A DNA stretch of 64,000 bases. Origin: Novacetimonas hansenii JCM 7643. Lineage in GTDB: Bacteria > Pseudomonadota > Alphaproteobacteria > Acetobacterales > Acetobacteraceae. The DNA lies in NCBI RefSeq assembly GCF_000964405.1, contig NZ_BANE01000061.1, positions 1 through 64,000 on the forward strand. The letters run 5' to 3'. Position 1 is the first letter of the stretch, and each line of letters begins with the position of its first letter. Below, piece after piece: positions 27,206 through 43,331 of this stretch. The notes beneath the pieces are model-generated. The model was not told the origin of the DNA, searched no databases, and was given only the letters and a program-made list of their open reading frames with translations. Both the position numbers and the translations under genes were made by a program.

Positions 27206-28216
27206 TCAGCTTTCGACAAGCACATCGGTCCACAGTTCGGACGGATCGGGTTCGGGGCTGGTCTGGGCGAAGTCACTGGCATCGACAACGATGGCCTTGA
27301 CCTTGGCGTCAATGGCTTTCAACGCGTCTTCCGTCGTGCCCATGTTCAGGAGTTCCTTGCGCACACGGTCGATCGGGTCGTGGTTCTTGCGCATTTCGTC
27401 CACTTCGGACCGCTGGCGATACTTGGCGGGATCGGACATCGAATGACCGCGATAGCGGTAGGTATCGACCTCCAGCAGTACCGGCCCCTTGCCCGCGCGG
27501 CAATGTGCGACTGCGTCACGCGCCGCGTTGCGCACGGCTTCCACATCCATGCCATCGACATGGAATCCCGGAATGCCCCATGGTTCCCCGTTGCGCCACA
27601 ATTCACGCGATGCAGAGGCCCGCTCCACACTGGTGCCCATTCCGTAATGGTTGTTTTCAAGGACAAAGACGCACGGCAGCTTGTGCAGGGCGGCGAGGTT
27701 AAAACTTTCGTAGACCTGGCCCTGATTGGATGCGCCTTCGCCATAATAGGTGACGGAAACTTCGTCCGTACCACGATATTTGTTGGCAAAGGCAAGCCCG
27801 ATACCAAGGGAGACCTGCGCACCGACGATGCCGTGCCCGCCGTAAAAGTTCTTCTCGCGGGAGAACATGTGCATTGATCCTCCCTTGCCGTGGGAATATC
27901 CGCCTTCACGTCCGGTCAGTTCCGCCATGACCCCGCGTGGCGTCATGCCCGCGGCAAGCATCTGCCCATGGTCGCGATAGGACGTGATGATTTTGTCCCC
28001 GTCCTTGAGCTCCATGTGGATACCGACCACCACGGCTTCCTGCCCGATATAGAGATGGCAGAACCCGCCGATCAGGCCCATCCCGTACAACTGTCCCGCA
28101 CGTTCCTCAAAACGGCGGATCAGGACCATCTGGTAATAGGCTTCCTGCAGTTCAGCCTGGGTCATGGCCTGACTGTTACGGCCGACTACGACATCGGAAA
28201 CTTGTTTTTCACTCAT
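27206..28216 (-). CDS. pdhA: Pyruvate dehydrogenase E1 alpha subunit
   Basis: A 336-aa TPP-dependent E1 alpha subunit that decarboxylates pyruvate. It has [13 protein letters not shown], the [10 protein letters not shown] active-site region and the TPP/Mg motif [13 protein letters not shown]...NNHYGMGT. The phosphorylation-loop-like [11 protein letters not shown] is present. It is the first gene of pdhA-pdhB-pdhC-lpd. AAGGA lies upstream of the ATG. Only 80 nt separate it from moaC on the same strand; in many relatives ftsB, not moaC, lies upstream (see findings). Confidence 0.97.
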   Translation of the reverse strand: MSEKQVSDVVVGRNSQAMTQAELQEAYYQMVLIRRFEERAGQLYGMGLIGGFCHLYIGQEAVVVGIHMELKDGDKIITSYRDHGQMLAAGMTPRGVMAELTGREGGYSHGKGGSMHMFSREKNFYGGHGIVGAQVSLGIGLAFANKYRGTDEVSVTYYGEGASNQGQVYESFNLAALHKLPCVFVLENNHYGMGTSVERASASRELWRNGEPWGIPGFHVDGMDVEAVRNAARDAVAHCRAGKGPVLLEVDTYRYRGHSMSDPAKYRQRSEVDEMRKNHDPIDRVRKELLNMGTTEDALKAIDAKVKAIVVDASDFAQTSPEPDPSELWTDVLVES

Positions 28217-28296
28217 TGAGTGTCCTTGCCTTCTTACATGACGTACAGACCGGGCCAGGCCAGATAATCACGCAGCAACCAGGGGTCGCGTCCGGT

Positions 28297-28794
28297 TTAT
28301 CTGGATGGCGGTGCCGTCCTTTCATAAAGCCCTGATGCGCCGCCGGATTTATGGTGCAGGCAAATTTGACCGATCTCCATGTCGCGATCGACCGCCTTGC
28401 ACATGTCATACAGCGTAAGGCCCGCCACGCAGACAGCCGTCAGGGCCTCCATTTCCACACCGGTTGGGCCGGTGGTGCTGACGCGTGCGGTAATCTCAAT
28501 ACCTGGTGTATCCGTCGTGGGGATAAGGTCGACCTTGACCGATGATAATGCCAGCGGATGACATAGCGGGATCAGGTCGGCAGTTTTCTTCGCCGCCATG
28601 ATGCCCGCGATCCGTGCCGTGGCCAGTACGTCCCCCTTTGGCGCGGTGCCTGACAGGATCATGTCCCGCGTTGTGCCGCGCATGGTAATACGGCCCTTTG
28701 CCACCGCTTCACGCCGGGTTTGCGCCTTGCCAGAGACATCCACCATGACGGCGTTGCCCGCAGCATCAAGATGCGACAGTGTCGTTTCCGTCAT
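28297..28794 (-). CDS. moaC: Cyclic pyranopterin monophosphate synthase MoaC
   Basis: A 165-aa enzyme of molybdenum cofactor synthesis converting 3',8-cyclo-dihydroGTP to cPMP. Signatures: [33 protein letters not shown] (catalytic Lys and His) and [25 protein letters not shown]. It overlaps trpC by 4 bp, as in the common alphaproteobacterial trpC-moaC-moeA order, but here moeA lies 13 kb away on the other strand. Confidence 0.97.
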   Translation of the reverse strand: MTETTLSHLDAAGNAVMVDVSGKAQTRREAVAKGRITMRGTTRDMILSGTAPKGDVLATARIAGIMAAKKTADLIPLCHPLALSSVKVDLIPTTDTPGIEITARVSTTGPTGVEMEALTAVCVAGLTLYDMCKAVDRDMEIGQICLHHKSGGASGLYERTAPPSR

Positions 28795-29657
28795 GCCGGT
28801 GCGGTGCCCAGCAGCATGCGGACCGCATTCGCCGGATCATCCATGCGCAGCAGGCTTTCACCGACCAGAAATCCACTGGCCCCCACGGCATTCAGCTTCA
28901 CGATGTCCTCGTGCGTGCGGATGCCGCTTTCAGAGACGATGATCCGGTCCGGCGGGACCATCGGTGCAAGTTCCAGTGTCGTGCCAAGGTCGGTCTTCAG
29001 GGTCTTTAGGTTGCGGTTGTTGATGCCGATAAGCGATGTATCAAGCGCCAGCGCCCGGTTTAGTTCCTGCTCGTCATGCACTTCGACCAGTACGTCCATG
29101 TCCAGTCCGCGTGCGATGTCGAGGAGTTCCGCAGCCTCTGCATCCGTCAGGATCGCCATGATCAGCAAGATGCAGTCCGCACCGATCAGGCGGCTTTCAT
29201 GTACCTGCCACGGATCAAGGATGAAGTCCTTGCGCAGGATCGGCAGCTTGCACGCCTCGCGCACGCGGGTCAGGTCTTCGGCGCTTCCGTGAAAGCACGA
29301 TCCTTCCGTAAGCACGGAAATGCATGCCGCCCCTGCCTGTTCATATTCCTGTGCAATCAAGGTGGGCTGGTAATCGGCGCGCAGGATGCCGGCAGAGGGG
29401 GACGCCTTCTTGATTTCCGCGATAAGCCCGATCTGGTGGTCGGCAGTACGCTGCTTCAGCGCCTGTCCGAAGCCGCGCGGCGGGGTTGCCACCTCGCGCG
29501 CGCGCGCGGTGATTTCCTTGAGCGGCATGACGGTTGCACGTTGCGCGACATCCACCCGGGTGCGGGCGCAGATCCGGTCGAGCACATCGGGCAAATCATC
29601 GGCATCCAGGTCCGGGACAGAATCGGTCTGTTGCGGCATCATTGGCGTGTCGTTCAT
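28791..29657 (-). CDS. trpC: Indole-3-glycerol phosphate synthase
   Basis: A 288-aa TIM-barrel enzyme that closes the indole ring from CdRP. Motifs: [13 protein letters not shown] (catalytic Lys), [29 protein letters not shown] and [12 protein letters not shown]. It is monofunctional (no fused TrpF). It sits 18 nt after trpD and overlaps moaC by 4 bp. Confidence 0.97.
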   Translation of the reverse strand: MNDTPMMPQQTDSVPDLDADDLPDVLDRICARTRVDVAQRATVMPLKEITARAREVATPPRGFGQALKQRTADHQIGLIAEIKKASPSAGILRADYQPTLIAQEYEQAGAACISVLTEGSCFHGSAEDLTRVREACKLPILRKDFILDPWQVHESRLIGADCILLIMAILTDAEAAELLDIARGLDMDVLVEVHDEQELNRALALDTSLIGINNRNLKTLKTDLGTTLELAPMVPPDRIIVSESGIRTHEDIVKLNAVGASGFLVGESLLRMDDPANAVRMLLGTAPA

Positions 29658-29675
29658 TTTTTACCCTGTGTTACT

Positions 29676-30782
29676 CTATTCTGGCCTGTCCGCCCGGTAT
29701 TCACGAACGGATTGAAGCACGGCATGCGCCGCGCCATTGTCAAGAACGCTGGCGGCCAAGGCAACGTTCTTACGCAGGGCGACAATAGCAAGTCCGTCGC
29801 CCTGAATGATATTCCCATGCCCCGACACATGCAGCGCCACGGCCGCGTTCAGCAGGACCGTGTCGCGGTATGCGCCACGCCCACCATGCAACAGGGCCTC
29901 CAGCGCGCGGGCATTATGGTCTGGAGTACCGCCCGCGATCGCCTCGATCGGCGTGGGGGGCAATCCCGCATCCGTGGCCGTGATGGACAGTTCACGGATG
30001 ATCCCGTCATCAAGCGCGCAGACCCGGTTTTCCCCGGCAAGGGTCAGTTCATCCACCCAGCGGCCGTCACCGCATGCGCCGCTGACGCTCCAGACACAAA
30101 GCGATCCTTCGTCACGCAGGGTCTGGACAATTGGACGCCGCCAGCGCGGATCGAACACGCCCACCAGTTGCCGACGGACATGTCCCGGATTGCATAAGGG
30201 GCCGACAAGATTGAAAATGGTCCGAAAGCCGAGTTCCCGCCTGACCTGCCCCACATGCCGCAAGGCGGGATGATGGTTGGGGGCAGCAAGGAACGCCACA
30301 CGGCAGGCATGCACCAGTGCGCGGATATCATCATGCCCGTCCGGCAGGCCAACGCCAAGTTCGCACAGCACGTCTGTCGCCCCGGAACGCGAGGATAATG
30401 CCCGGTTGCCATGCTTGACCACCGGCACGCCGAGGGCTGCAAGAACGAAGGCCACTGCGGTGGAGACATTGAACGTGCCAAGCCCGTCGCCCCCTGTGCC
30501 ACAGACGTCCATGGCCCCCGATGGCAGGCCGTCGACGCCCACCATGCGCGCACGTATCGCACTGACGGCACCGCGCAGTTCGTCCGCGCTCTCCCCTTTT
30601 GCATGGAGTGCGGTAAGGAGCGCGGCAAGGCGGATGTCGGAGACATGCCCGTCCATGACCAGGCCGAACACCTCTTCGGCGACCTGAAGCGGGAGGTCGC
30701 GGCCAAGCAGCAGCGCCTGCATCGCGGAGCGGAAATCGCCAACCATGGGGACGGGCATGGACTGGCCGGATGACTTCGCCAT
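29676..30782 (-). CDS. trpD: Anthranilate phosphoribosyltransferase
   Basis: A 368-aa enzyme that transfers phosphoribose from PRPP to anthranilate. PRPP/Mg motif VCGTGGDGLGTFNVSTA and KHGNRALSSRSGATDVLCELG are present, then the GPLCNPGHVRRQLVGVFD region. It is not fused to TrpG, which is a separate gene 6 nt upstream. The ATG at 30782 lacks a strong Shine-Dalgarno site, so coupling to trpG is likely. Confidence 0.97.
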   Translation of the reverse strand: MAKSSGQSMPVPMVGDFRSAMQALLLGRDLPLQVAEEVFGLVMDGHVSDIRLAALLTALHAKGESADELRGAVSAIRARMVGVDGLPSGAMDVCGTGGDGLGTFNVSTAVAFVLAALGVPVVKHGNRALSSRSGATDVLCELGVGLPDGHDDIRALVHACRVAFLAAPNHHPALRHVGQVRRELGFRTIFNLVGPLCNPGHVRRQLVGVFDPRWRRPIVQTLRDEGSLCVWSVSGACGDGRWVDELTLAGENRVCALDDGIIRELSITATDAGLPPTPIEAIAGGTPDHNARALEALLHGGRGAYRDTVLLNAAVALHVSGHGNIIQGDGLAIVALRKNVALAASVLDNGAAHAVLQSVREYRADRPE

Positions 30783-30788
30783 GACGGT

Positions 30789-33063
<2,275 letters not shown>

Positions 33064-33067
<4 letters not shown>

Positions 33068-34995
33068 TGTCCTGCCTCTGGATTGCCCTTGCCGGAAACG
33101 GCGGACATAACGGCGCTGATGGCGCTCGGGTTGGGCTTGGGTTTCACGATGCTCTGCAGTGCCTGAGCGTAGCTCATCTCCACATCATCGGCCACGGCCT
33201 GCGTCAGTGTCGTGCGGATGCGGTCGAACAGCATGCGCTGTGATGCCGGGTCTGGGGTGGAAATATCCGTCAGCGTCGCAACATAAAAAGCCCCATCCGC
33301 CTCCACCATCAGGCTCTGTCCGGTATGGTCAAGGCGGAAGGCGATTTCCGCGATGTCATGCGGGACCTCGGTCACGTCATGTGCGCGCGAAAATGGGGTG
33401 CTGTGTACCAGGTCGGGCACAGCGGGCTGAATATGGGCAAGGCCCCCCATGGTCTGGGCTTGTGTATACAGCGTCGTTGCCGTCTGGTCTGCTGCATGAC
33501 GACGGGCATCGTCCATCCATGCGTCACGGACCTTCTGTGCCGAATCCTCGTACGACAGCGGACGGGCGGGTGTCACACCATCCACGGAAACGGCGTACCA
33601 TGTTCCCTCGGGGGCCTGCAGCAGTTCGGGGCTGCTGCCCTTTGGCTGGGAGAAGACGCGCGCGACAATCGCCTGGCGCACGGCGTCACTGCCCGGGATG
33701 GGGGCTGGTGTGCCCTCCTGCGTCATGCCATGGGCATCGACATTGCCCGCGACCGCCACCGCGCCCAGTTCGGATGGGATGGAATCCAGCCCGCCGCCTG
33801 CAATGGCGTCCTGCAGTTTCTGGACCCGATCGCCAATCTGGGCCTGCACCCGTTCGGCCAGTGCCTGCGCCTGCAGGGCGGGACGTGCGGATTCAAAATC
33901 GGAAATATGTGCAGGCGTGACATGGAGGACGCGGAAGATGGCCCATCCGCCATCGGTATGGATGGGGGGCGAGACGGTATCAGACGGCGCGTTGAAGATC
34001 TGCCGACCGAGTTCCTGTGACGGGATGGAGGAAATGCGGATATCGTCCATTTCCACGCTGGCGCTGTCCTTGCCCGCGCTTTTCTGCATCGCGTCCCAGC
34101 TTGCGCCGCCCTGCCATGTCGTCAGCAGTTCGCGCGCGCGCGCCTCGTTCGGGGCGGTGATGACCTGAACGGAGCGGGTTTCGGGGGTGTTGAACCGTTG
34201 TGCCTGCTGTTCATACATATGATGCAGGTCCGCATCGGGAATGGTCATGGAGCGGGCCACGGTTTCAGGCGACAGAACCACGATTCGGGCGTGGCGGTAC
34301 TCTGGCGCCTCAAACAGCCACGGATGGTTGGTATGGAACCGGCGGGCCTGCGCGTCGCTGGGGGCGGCGGGGGTCTGCGCGGCAAAGGGAACGCGCACGA
34401 TATCCACCTTGCGGGTCTGTGCCTCAAGGTCAAAGATGCGGCGCGTCAGGAGGTCGGGTGCACCCGCACCGTTGCGAATCGGTTCCATCAGGGCTTTTGA
34501 TGCCTGTTCCGCACGGACCAGTTCAATAAGCCGCGCTTCTGTCATGCCGCTGCTGCGCAGGCGGTTGTTGAAGGTGGTGCGGTCGAATTTCCCGTTTTTG
34601 TCCTGAAATGCCGGGATGGCGAAAATCTCGGCCCGCACGGCGCTGTCCGGCACCAGCAGGCCATGGTTGCGTGCCGCAAGCGCGACCTCATCCTGCAGGA
34701 TCAGGCGCTGGAGGACCTGTTGTGCGATCTGTTCACGCGTGGCCGCCGGGATCTGCGACGGATCGTCAAGGTGCATCTGCTGCGCGATCTGGGGCATTTC
34801 CGTGCGTAATGCCTGTTCATAGGCTGGCACAAGGATGGGGTCCGGCCCGACACGTGCCACGACATCGGCACGTTCGGTACCGATGTTCATCAGTACATCC
34901 CCCACGCCCCACCCGACGAATGTCAGGAAAAACAGCCCCACGATAACCCTGCCAACCCAGGAATCGACAAAAATACGGCACAAGAATGATAACAT
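33064..34995 (-). CDS. ppiD: Membrane-anchored peptidyl-prolyl isomerase (PpiD/SurA-like)
   Basis: A 643-aa periplasmic folding factor. One N-terminal membrane helix (about residues 12-36, GRVIVGLFFLTFVGWGVGDV) anchors it; a SurA-N-like domain follows (QLVLQRLILQDEVAL region); a degenerate parvulin-type domain lies around residues 235-365, and a long C-terminal domain follows. I start at ATG 34995 (MLSFLCRIFVDS), so the helix sits near the N-terminus as in PpiD; the frame from 35070 adds an unlikely tail. It heads the trp operon, overlapping trpE by 4 bp, and is divergent from tpiA (279-nt gap). Confidence 0.88.
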
Positions 34996-35274
34996 GCAGA
35001 CACCAGACCCAGACGAAAATCGGCAAGTAAACGCAACATGACCCATGCGCGCGTGGCATGGATGGGCCATTTTTTAGCTGCGGCACCATACGGCCCCCCC
35101 GTGCGTTTGACCAGAAGGCAGTTGGGGGCGTCCCTGCCCTTCGTGCGGATGGGTTGCCACCTGCAGGGGGGCGTGGTCTAGGTTGGGCCATGACGTCCCC
35201 GGTCCTGCCATCAGGCACGGGCAGGCCGGCGGTATTTTACAGTTTCAGTGTGCGCAGTAACCGGAAAAGCAGAA

Positions 35275-36018
35275 ATGAAGCAGATAATCGTCGGCAACTG
35301 GAAAATGCACGGCATGACCGCGGATGCGGCCAAGGCGGCCGATGACATTGGCGCGGCCATGGGCGCGGATGTTTCCGGCGCGCAGGTGGTCATCTGTCCG
35401 CCCTTCACGCAACTCGCGCTCTTGGGGCCGAAACTGCGTGAACACGGGATCGCCCTTGGCGCACAGGACTGCCATCAGGATCCCTGTGGCGCGCATACTG
35501 GCGACATTGCGGCCAGCATGCTGCGTGATCTTGGCGTCCAATACGTAATCCTTGGTCATTCGGAGCGTCGGCGCGACCATCACGAACTGGATGAGACCGT
35601 GCGTGAAAAAGCGGTTGCCGCCGCTGCCGCGGGCCTGATCCCCATCATATGTGTGGGCGAAAGCGCCGACCAGCGTTCCAATGGGGATTCGCAGGAAACC
35701 GTCGGATGGCAGATACAGGGATCCCTGCCGCAGGGTTTCACCGGCATCGTCGCCTATGAACCGGTCTGGGCGATCGGTTCGGGCACGGCGGCGTCACAGC
35801 AGGACATCGCCGACATGACCCAGTTCATCCGCGAGGAACTGGTCCGGCAGTTCGGGGACGCTGGTAAAACCATAAAAATCCTTTATGGTGGGTCGGTCAA
35901 TGGACGTAACGCCGCCGATATCCTGCCCATCGCCGATGTTGGCGGTGCGCTTGTCGGCAATGCCAGCCTGGCGGCGGAGACGTTCATGCCGATCGTCCGT
36001 GCGGCGGTCGATATCTGA
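35275..36018 (+). CDS. tpiA: Triosephosphate isomerase
   Basis: A 247-aa TIM-barrel glycolytic enzyme. Active-site residues are visible: Asn/Lys in VGNWKMHG, His in LGHSERR, Glu in VAYEPVWAIGSG and the phosphate loop GGSVNGRNAADI. The start at 35275 (MKQIIVGNWKM) is chosen over an in-frame ATG at 35248, with GGAAAAG upstream. It heads tpiA-secG, followed by pyrG-kdsA after a terminator. Confidence 0.98.
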   Translation: MKQIIVGNWKMHGMTADAAKAADDIGAAMGADVSGAQVVICPPFTQLALLGPKLREHGIALGAQDCHQDPCGAHTGDIAASMLRDLGVQYVILGHSERRRDHHELDETVREKAVAAAAAGLIPIICVGESADQRSNGDSQETVGWQIQGSLPQGFTGIVAYEPVWAIGSGTAASQQDIADMTQFIREELVRQFGDAGKTIKILYGGSVNGRNAADILPIADVGGALVGNASLAAETFMPIVRAAVDI

Positions 36019-36057
36019 TATTATCGCCCCCGCCGCAGGGGATAGCTGGGAACAAGT

Positions 36058-36363
36058 ATGATCACGGTCCTTCTTTTGTTGCATCTGTTTGTCACGGTGG
36101 CACTGATCGGGACGATCCTGATCCAGCGCAGCGAAGGGGGCGGTCTTGGGATCGGCAGTTCCCAGGGAATGGGCTCCTTCATGTCGGGCCGTGGCACGGC
36201 CACACTCCTGACGCGTTCGACTGCCGTTTTGGGCACCATTTTCATGGTGCTGTCGCTGACGCTTGCGATCATGAACCGTGGCGCGTCCTCTGGTGTGGGC
36301 CATGACATCCTGGCGCAGCCTGCCGCCCCGTCAGTGCCGGCCACGACGACGCCCGCCAAATGA
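36058..36363 (+). CDS. secG: Protein-export membrane protein SecG
   Basis: A 101-aa subunit of the SecYEG translocon. It has two membrane helices (about residues 1-22 and 52-72) with the conserved linker LIQRSEGGGLGIGSSQGMGS between them, then an Ala/Pro/Thr-rich tail. It lies 39 nt after tpiA and directly before a strong intrinsic terminator. Confidence 0.96.
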   Translation: MITVLLLLHLFVTVALIGTILIQRSEGGGLGIGSSQGMGSFMSGRGTATLLTRSTAVLGTIFMVLSLTLAIMNRGASSGVGHDILAQPAAPSVPATTTPAK

Positions 36364-38963
<2,600 letters not shown>

Positions 38964-38982
38964 GGGCTGGTTGAAAATACAG

Positions 38983-39044
38983 AAGGTTTTGGATGCTGCT
39001 TCTTATGCAGAGGCTTGTTTCCAAAAGGCTTTTCAGACAATGCC
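38983..39044. repeat. Degenerate copy of the dispersed hairpin repeat
   Basis: The segment AAGGTTTTGGATGCTGC, followed by GGCTTGTTTCCAAAAGGC and TTTTCAGACAATGCC, resembles the element near 59691 in the same orientation, with insertions and substitutions. It lies in the kdsA/DUF3429 convergent gap. This is the weakest of the repeat copies. Confidence 0.35.
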
Positions 39045-39085
39045 CTCGTTATGTCCTGGTCATTATGTCTCTGCCACGGCTTATG

Positions 39086-39108
39086 AGCCTGCCTGTCACA
39101 GGCAGGCT
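39086..39108. terminator. Perfect 10-bp hairpin between kdsA and the DUF3429 gene
   Basis: AGCCTGCCTG (39086-39095), loop TCA, CAGGCAGGCT (39099-39108). It lies 5 nt before the stop of the minus-strand DUF3429 gene and 122 nt after kdsA. There is no U-tract. It is probably a bidirectional 3'-end structure. Confidence 0.55.
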
Positions 39109-39112
39109 ATCC

Positions 39113-39613
39113 TCAGGCAGTGTATTTCCACGACAGCGCCATGACCGTTACGGCAAGCAGGCAGACCTCCACCACCGTGACGACAATCCATTGCAGCGTC
39201 ATGTAACCGCGTGGCATCGCCCCCTTGCGCCATGCCATGCGTTCAACCACCAGCATGCCACCAAATCCCGCCATCAGCATCAGCAGCGCCGCCAGTTCAT
39301 GGAACATCGCCGCGCATAGCGCCAGCCAGCCGATGCCTGCCGGCACACTGCCCAGTAACAGGCGGTAGGTATTGGTTTTTCCTGCTTCCTGACCCGGCGT
39401 GATGATCGCGGGTGTTTCGAGTGCCAGCCCCCAGTGAACCGCCCCCATAAAGGACAGCATCACCGCCCCATATCCCACCGTAACCTCCAGCATGCGTGGT
39501 GTTACGGTGGGGGAAAGAAAGATGATCGCGCAGGTACATCCTATGATCGGGATCAGGCTGGCGATGCCCATGATGATGGCCAGAAGAGGAAGGCGTTTCA
39601 CGGTGTGGGACAC
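39113..39613 (-). CDS. DUF3429 domain-containing membrane protein
   Basis: A 166-aa protein with about five hydrophobic helices and the family motif YGAVMLSFMGAVHWGLA in the middle, then LLGSVPAGIGWLAL. Function is unknown for the family. The GTG start at 39613 has AAGGA immediately adjacent, too close; a GTG four codons in (39601, MKRLPLLAI) has GGAG at about 11 nt and may be the true start. It is divergent from eno. Confidence 0.78.
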   Translation of the reverse strand: MSHTVKRLPLLAIIMGIASLIPIIGCTCAIIFLSPTVTPRMLEVTVGYGAVMLSFMGAVHWGLALETPAIITPGQEAGKTNTYRLLLGSVPAGIGWLALCAAMFHELAALLMLMAGFGGMLVVERMAWRKGAMPRGYMTLQWIVVTVVEVCLLAVTVMALSWKYTA

Positions 39614-41198
<1,585 letters not shown>

Positions 41199-41275
41199 AG
41201 TCGCGTGCGTGTTGGTGGTATCCGGTTTCACGGATGCCACCGGACAGGGGTAAAAGGACGGATACCGGACAGCAG

Positions 41276-41605
41276 ATGCAGATTGGCAAGATTATCAGAC
41301 GGGTCGTGGGAAGCGCCCTGCCCCCTGCCCTTTTTATCGGGCTGACCGCCTATTTTGGGTGGAACGTGATGGGCGGCGAACATGGCCTGCATAGTTATGC
41401 CGCACAGCTTCGCCTGCTTGACGAGGCCAATAGCGCGCAGAAAGATGCCTATGCCGAGCAGCAGGTCTGGCTACGCCGGGTTCGTGGGCTCAAGGAAAAT
41501 ACCCTTGATCGTGACCTGATGGATGAACGGGCGCGATCCATGCAGAACCTTGCCCGGCAGGATGAAATCGTCGTCCCCTATGGGCCGCATGACCGGCTTT
41601 ACTGA
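41276..41605 (+). CDS. ftsB: Septum formation initiator FtsB/DivIC family
   Basis: A 109-aa cell-division protein: one N-terminal membrane helix (about residues 13-30, ALPPALFIGLTAYFGWNV), then a helical coiled-coil-like region (LRLLDEANSAQKDAYAEQQVWLRRVRGLKENTLDRD) and the ERARSMQNLARQDEIVV C-terminus typical of the alphaproteobacterial family. ATG 41276 is preferred over 41234. It sits after eno, as in many relatives, where pdhA usually comes next; here a terminator and rpmG follow. Confidence 0.88.
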   Translation: MQIGKIIRRVVGSALPPALFIGLTAYFGWNVMGGEHGLHSYAAQLRLLDEANSAQKDAYAEQQVWLRRVRGLKENTLDRDLMDERARSMQNLARQDEIVVPYGPHDRLY

Positions 41606-41639
41606 TCCTGCGTTTCGCGCCTTATGGGCGTGGATATGA

Positions 41640-41675
41640 AAAAACCCCGGTCCAACTGAATGGATCGGGGTTTTT
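41640..41675. terminator. Bidirectional intrinsic terminator between ftsB and rpmG
   Basis: A 14-bp stem (AAAAACCCCGGTCC with GGATCGGGGTTTTT, one G-U pair, 8-nt loop). The stem ends in A5/T5, so both the plus (ftsB) and minus (rpmG) transcripts get a U-run. Confidence 0.9.
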
Positions 41676-41697
41676 CATGTCGCATCAAGTTGCAGGA

Positions 41698-41865
41698 TTA
41701 CTTGATTTTCGCTTCACGGAACGCGACGTGCTTGCGGGCGACGGGGTCATACTTGCGCATTTCCATCTTGCCGGTCTGGGCGCGTGCGTTCTTTTTCGTG
41801 ACGTAGAAGTAGCCAGTATCCGCCGTGGAAACGAGCTTGATCTGAATGGTGTTGGTCTTTGCCAT
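41698..41865 (-). CDS. rpmG: 50S ribosomal protein L33
   Basis: A 55-aa ribosomal protein of the zinc-free type: the CxxC pairs of the zinc-binding form are absent. [20 protein letters not shown] and [20 protein letters not shown] are typical. The start at 41865 has GAGG 5 nt upstream. It is monocistronic and convergent with ftsB across a shared terminator. Confidence 0.97.
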   Translation of the reverse strand: MAKTNTIQIKLVSTADTGYFYVTKKNARAQTGKMEMRKYDPVARKHVAFREAKIK

Positions 41866-42025
41866 GATATCCTCAGCACTGCTCCGCCGCTGCTGGAACA
41901 CTCGGGTGCAGCAGTGGTTCAAGTTTGGCGGAAAATGCGCATACAAAAGGCTCAGGTCAAGCTTTTAGTCTTGATATTCGCCTTCAAAATCCTCTTAACC
42001 GGCAAAAAAAGGAGTTTGGCCTGCC

Positions 42026-43228
42026 ATGTTGAGCGTTTCAGAGGCCCGTGAACGTATCCTGCAGGGGCTTCAGGCCACCGCGCCGGAGGTTGTTTCCCTC
42101 TCCTGCGGTGGTGGCCGCGTGACTGCGCTGCCCCTATTGGCGCGTCTTGATAATCCCCCTGCCGATATCTCCGCCATGGATGGGTATGCGGTGCGTACGG
42201 CCGACCTGTCGGCGGCGGGTGTCCGGTTGCGCCTGATTGGCGAAAGCCCGGCGGGGCATCCCTTTGGCGGTACCGTGGGGGCGGGGGAATGCGTTCGGAT
42301 CTATACCGGCAGTATCGTGCCGAATGGGGCGGATGCGATCGTGCTGCAGGAAAATGCCTCGCAGCATGATGATATCGTGACCACGGCGCAGGTTGCGGAT
42401 GTCGGGCTGTATGTGCGCAGGCGGGGGCAGGATTTTGGACGGGGGCGCGAAATCATCCCTGCGGGCCGGTGTCTGGATGCCCGCACCATCGGCCTTGCCG
42501 CTGCGGCCAACCATCCATGGGTCAACGTACATCGTCGCCCACGGGTGGCCATTGTCGCGACGGGGGATGAACTGGTCCTGCCGGGGGAACCGATGGGACC
42601 GGGCATGATCGCCAATTCCAATACACTCATGCTGGAGGCCCTGATCCGTGCCGCCGGGGGGGAGCCGGTCATGATGCCGGTCGCCCGTGACCGGATGGAA
42701 GACCTTGTCGCGCTGGCACGCATGGTGGAGGGCATGGACATGCTTGTCACGGTCGGCGGGGCCAGCGTGGGGCGCTATGACCTTGTGCAGGAGGCCCTGA
42801 AGCGTATCGGCGTGGAGATGGATTTCTGGAAGATCGCCATGCGTCCCGGCAAGCCGCTGATGCATGGCCGTCTGGGTGCGATGCCGGTGATCGGGCTACC
42901 GGGTAATCCTGTGGCCGCCTTTGTATGTGGAACATTGTTCGTCGCCCCGGCGTTGCGGCGTCTGATGGGACGGCACGAGGTCGGGCCGGAAATCGCGATG
43001 GCGGTCCTTGGTGCGGATGTGGGGGCGAATGACCATCGGGAAAGTTACCTGCGCGCCCGGTTGCACCATGACCAGGAAGGGCGGCTGCGTGCCGTGCCAT
43101 TCGAACAGCAGGATTCCGCAATGTTGCAGGTGCTGTGTGACAGTCAGGCGCTGGTGATACGTGATGCCAAGGCCCCGCCTGCCAGCAAGGGAGAGGCCTG
43201 TCAGATCATCCGTCTTGATATTTGCTGA
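42026..43228 (+). CDS. moeA: Molybdopterin molybdenumtransferase MoeA
   Basis: A 400-aa enzyme that inserts molybdate into adenylated molybdopterin. Motifs: DISAMDGYAVR near the N-terminus, VRIYTGSIVPNGADAIVLQE, VAIVATGDELVLPG and GLPGNPVAAFV. AGGAG is upstream of the ATG at 11 nt. It lies 103 nt before lexA on the same strand. Its usual partner moaC is 13 kb away in opposite orientation. Confidence 0.96.
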   Translation: MLSVSEARERILQGLQATAPEVVSLSCGGGRVTALPLLARLDNPPADISAMDGYAVRTADLSAAGVRLRLIGESPAGHPFGGTVGAGECVRIYTGSIVPNGADAIVLQENASQHDDIVTTAQVADVGLYVRRRGQDFGRGREIIPAGRCLDARTIGLAAAANHPWVNVHRRPRVAIVATGDELVLPGEPMGPGMIANSNTLMLEALIRAAGGEPVMMPVARDRMEDLVALARMVEGMDMLVTVGGASVGRYDLVQEALKRIGVEMDFWKIAMRPGKPLMHGRLGAMPVIGLPGNPVAAFVCGTLFVAPALRRLMGRHEVGPEIAMAVLGADVGANDHRESYLRARLHHDQEGRLRAVPFEQQDSAMLQVLCDSQALVIRDAKAPPASKGEACQIIRLDIC

Positions 43229-43252
43229 CAGAATATTCCTGGATAGGGGGAG

Positions 43253-43282
43253 TTGACCTGAGAGTAGGAACTAACATAGAAC
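43253..43282 (+). promoter_or_regulatory. lexA promoter with SOS box
   Basis: GAAC-TAACATA-GAAC at 43268-43282 fits the alphaproteobacterial LexA box (GTTC-N7-GTTC read on the other strand). A -35-like TTGACC at 43253-43258 and a -10-like TAGAAC at 43277-43282 (18-nt spacer) overlap it, so bound LexA would block RNA polymerase. It lies 50 nt before the lexA ATG, fitting autoregulation. Confidence 0.82.
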
Positions 43283-43331
43283 GAAGAATAAGTTTTCTGG
43301 TTTTGTTCCTTTCCGGCGGGAGATATCCTTC

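Noticed and set aside
29495-29512. (CG)n run in trpC (and another near 34131 in ppiD) as Z-DNA signal
   Set aside because: Explained by Arg/Ala codons in GC-rich coding DNA; no sign of function.
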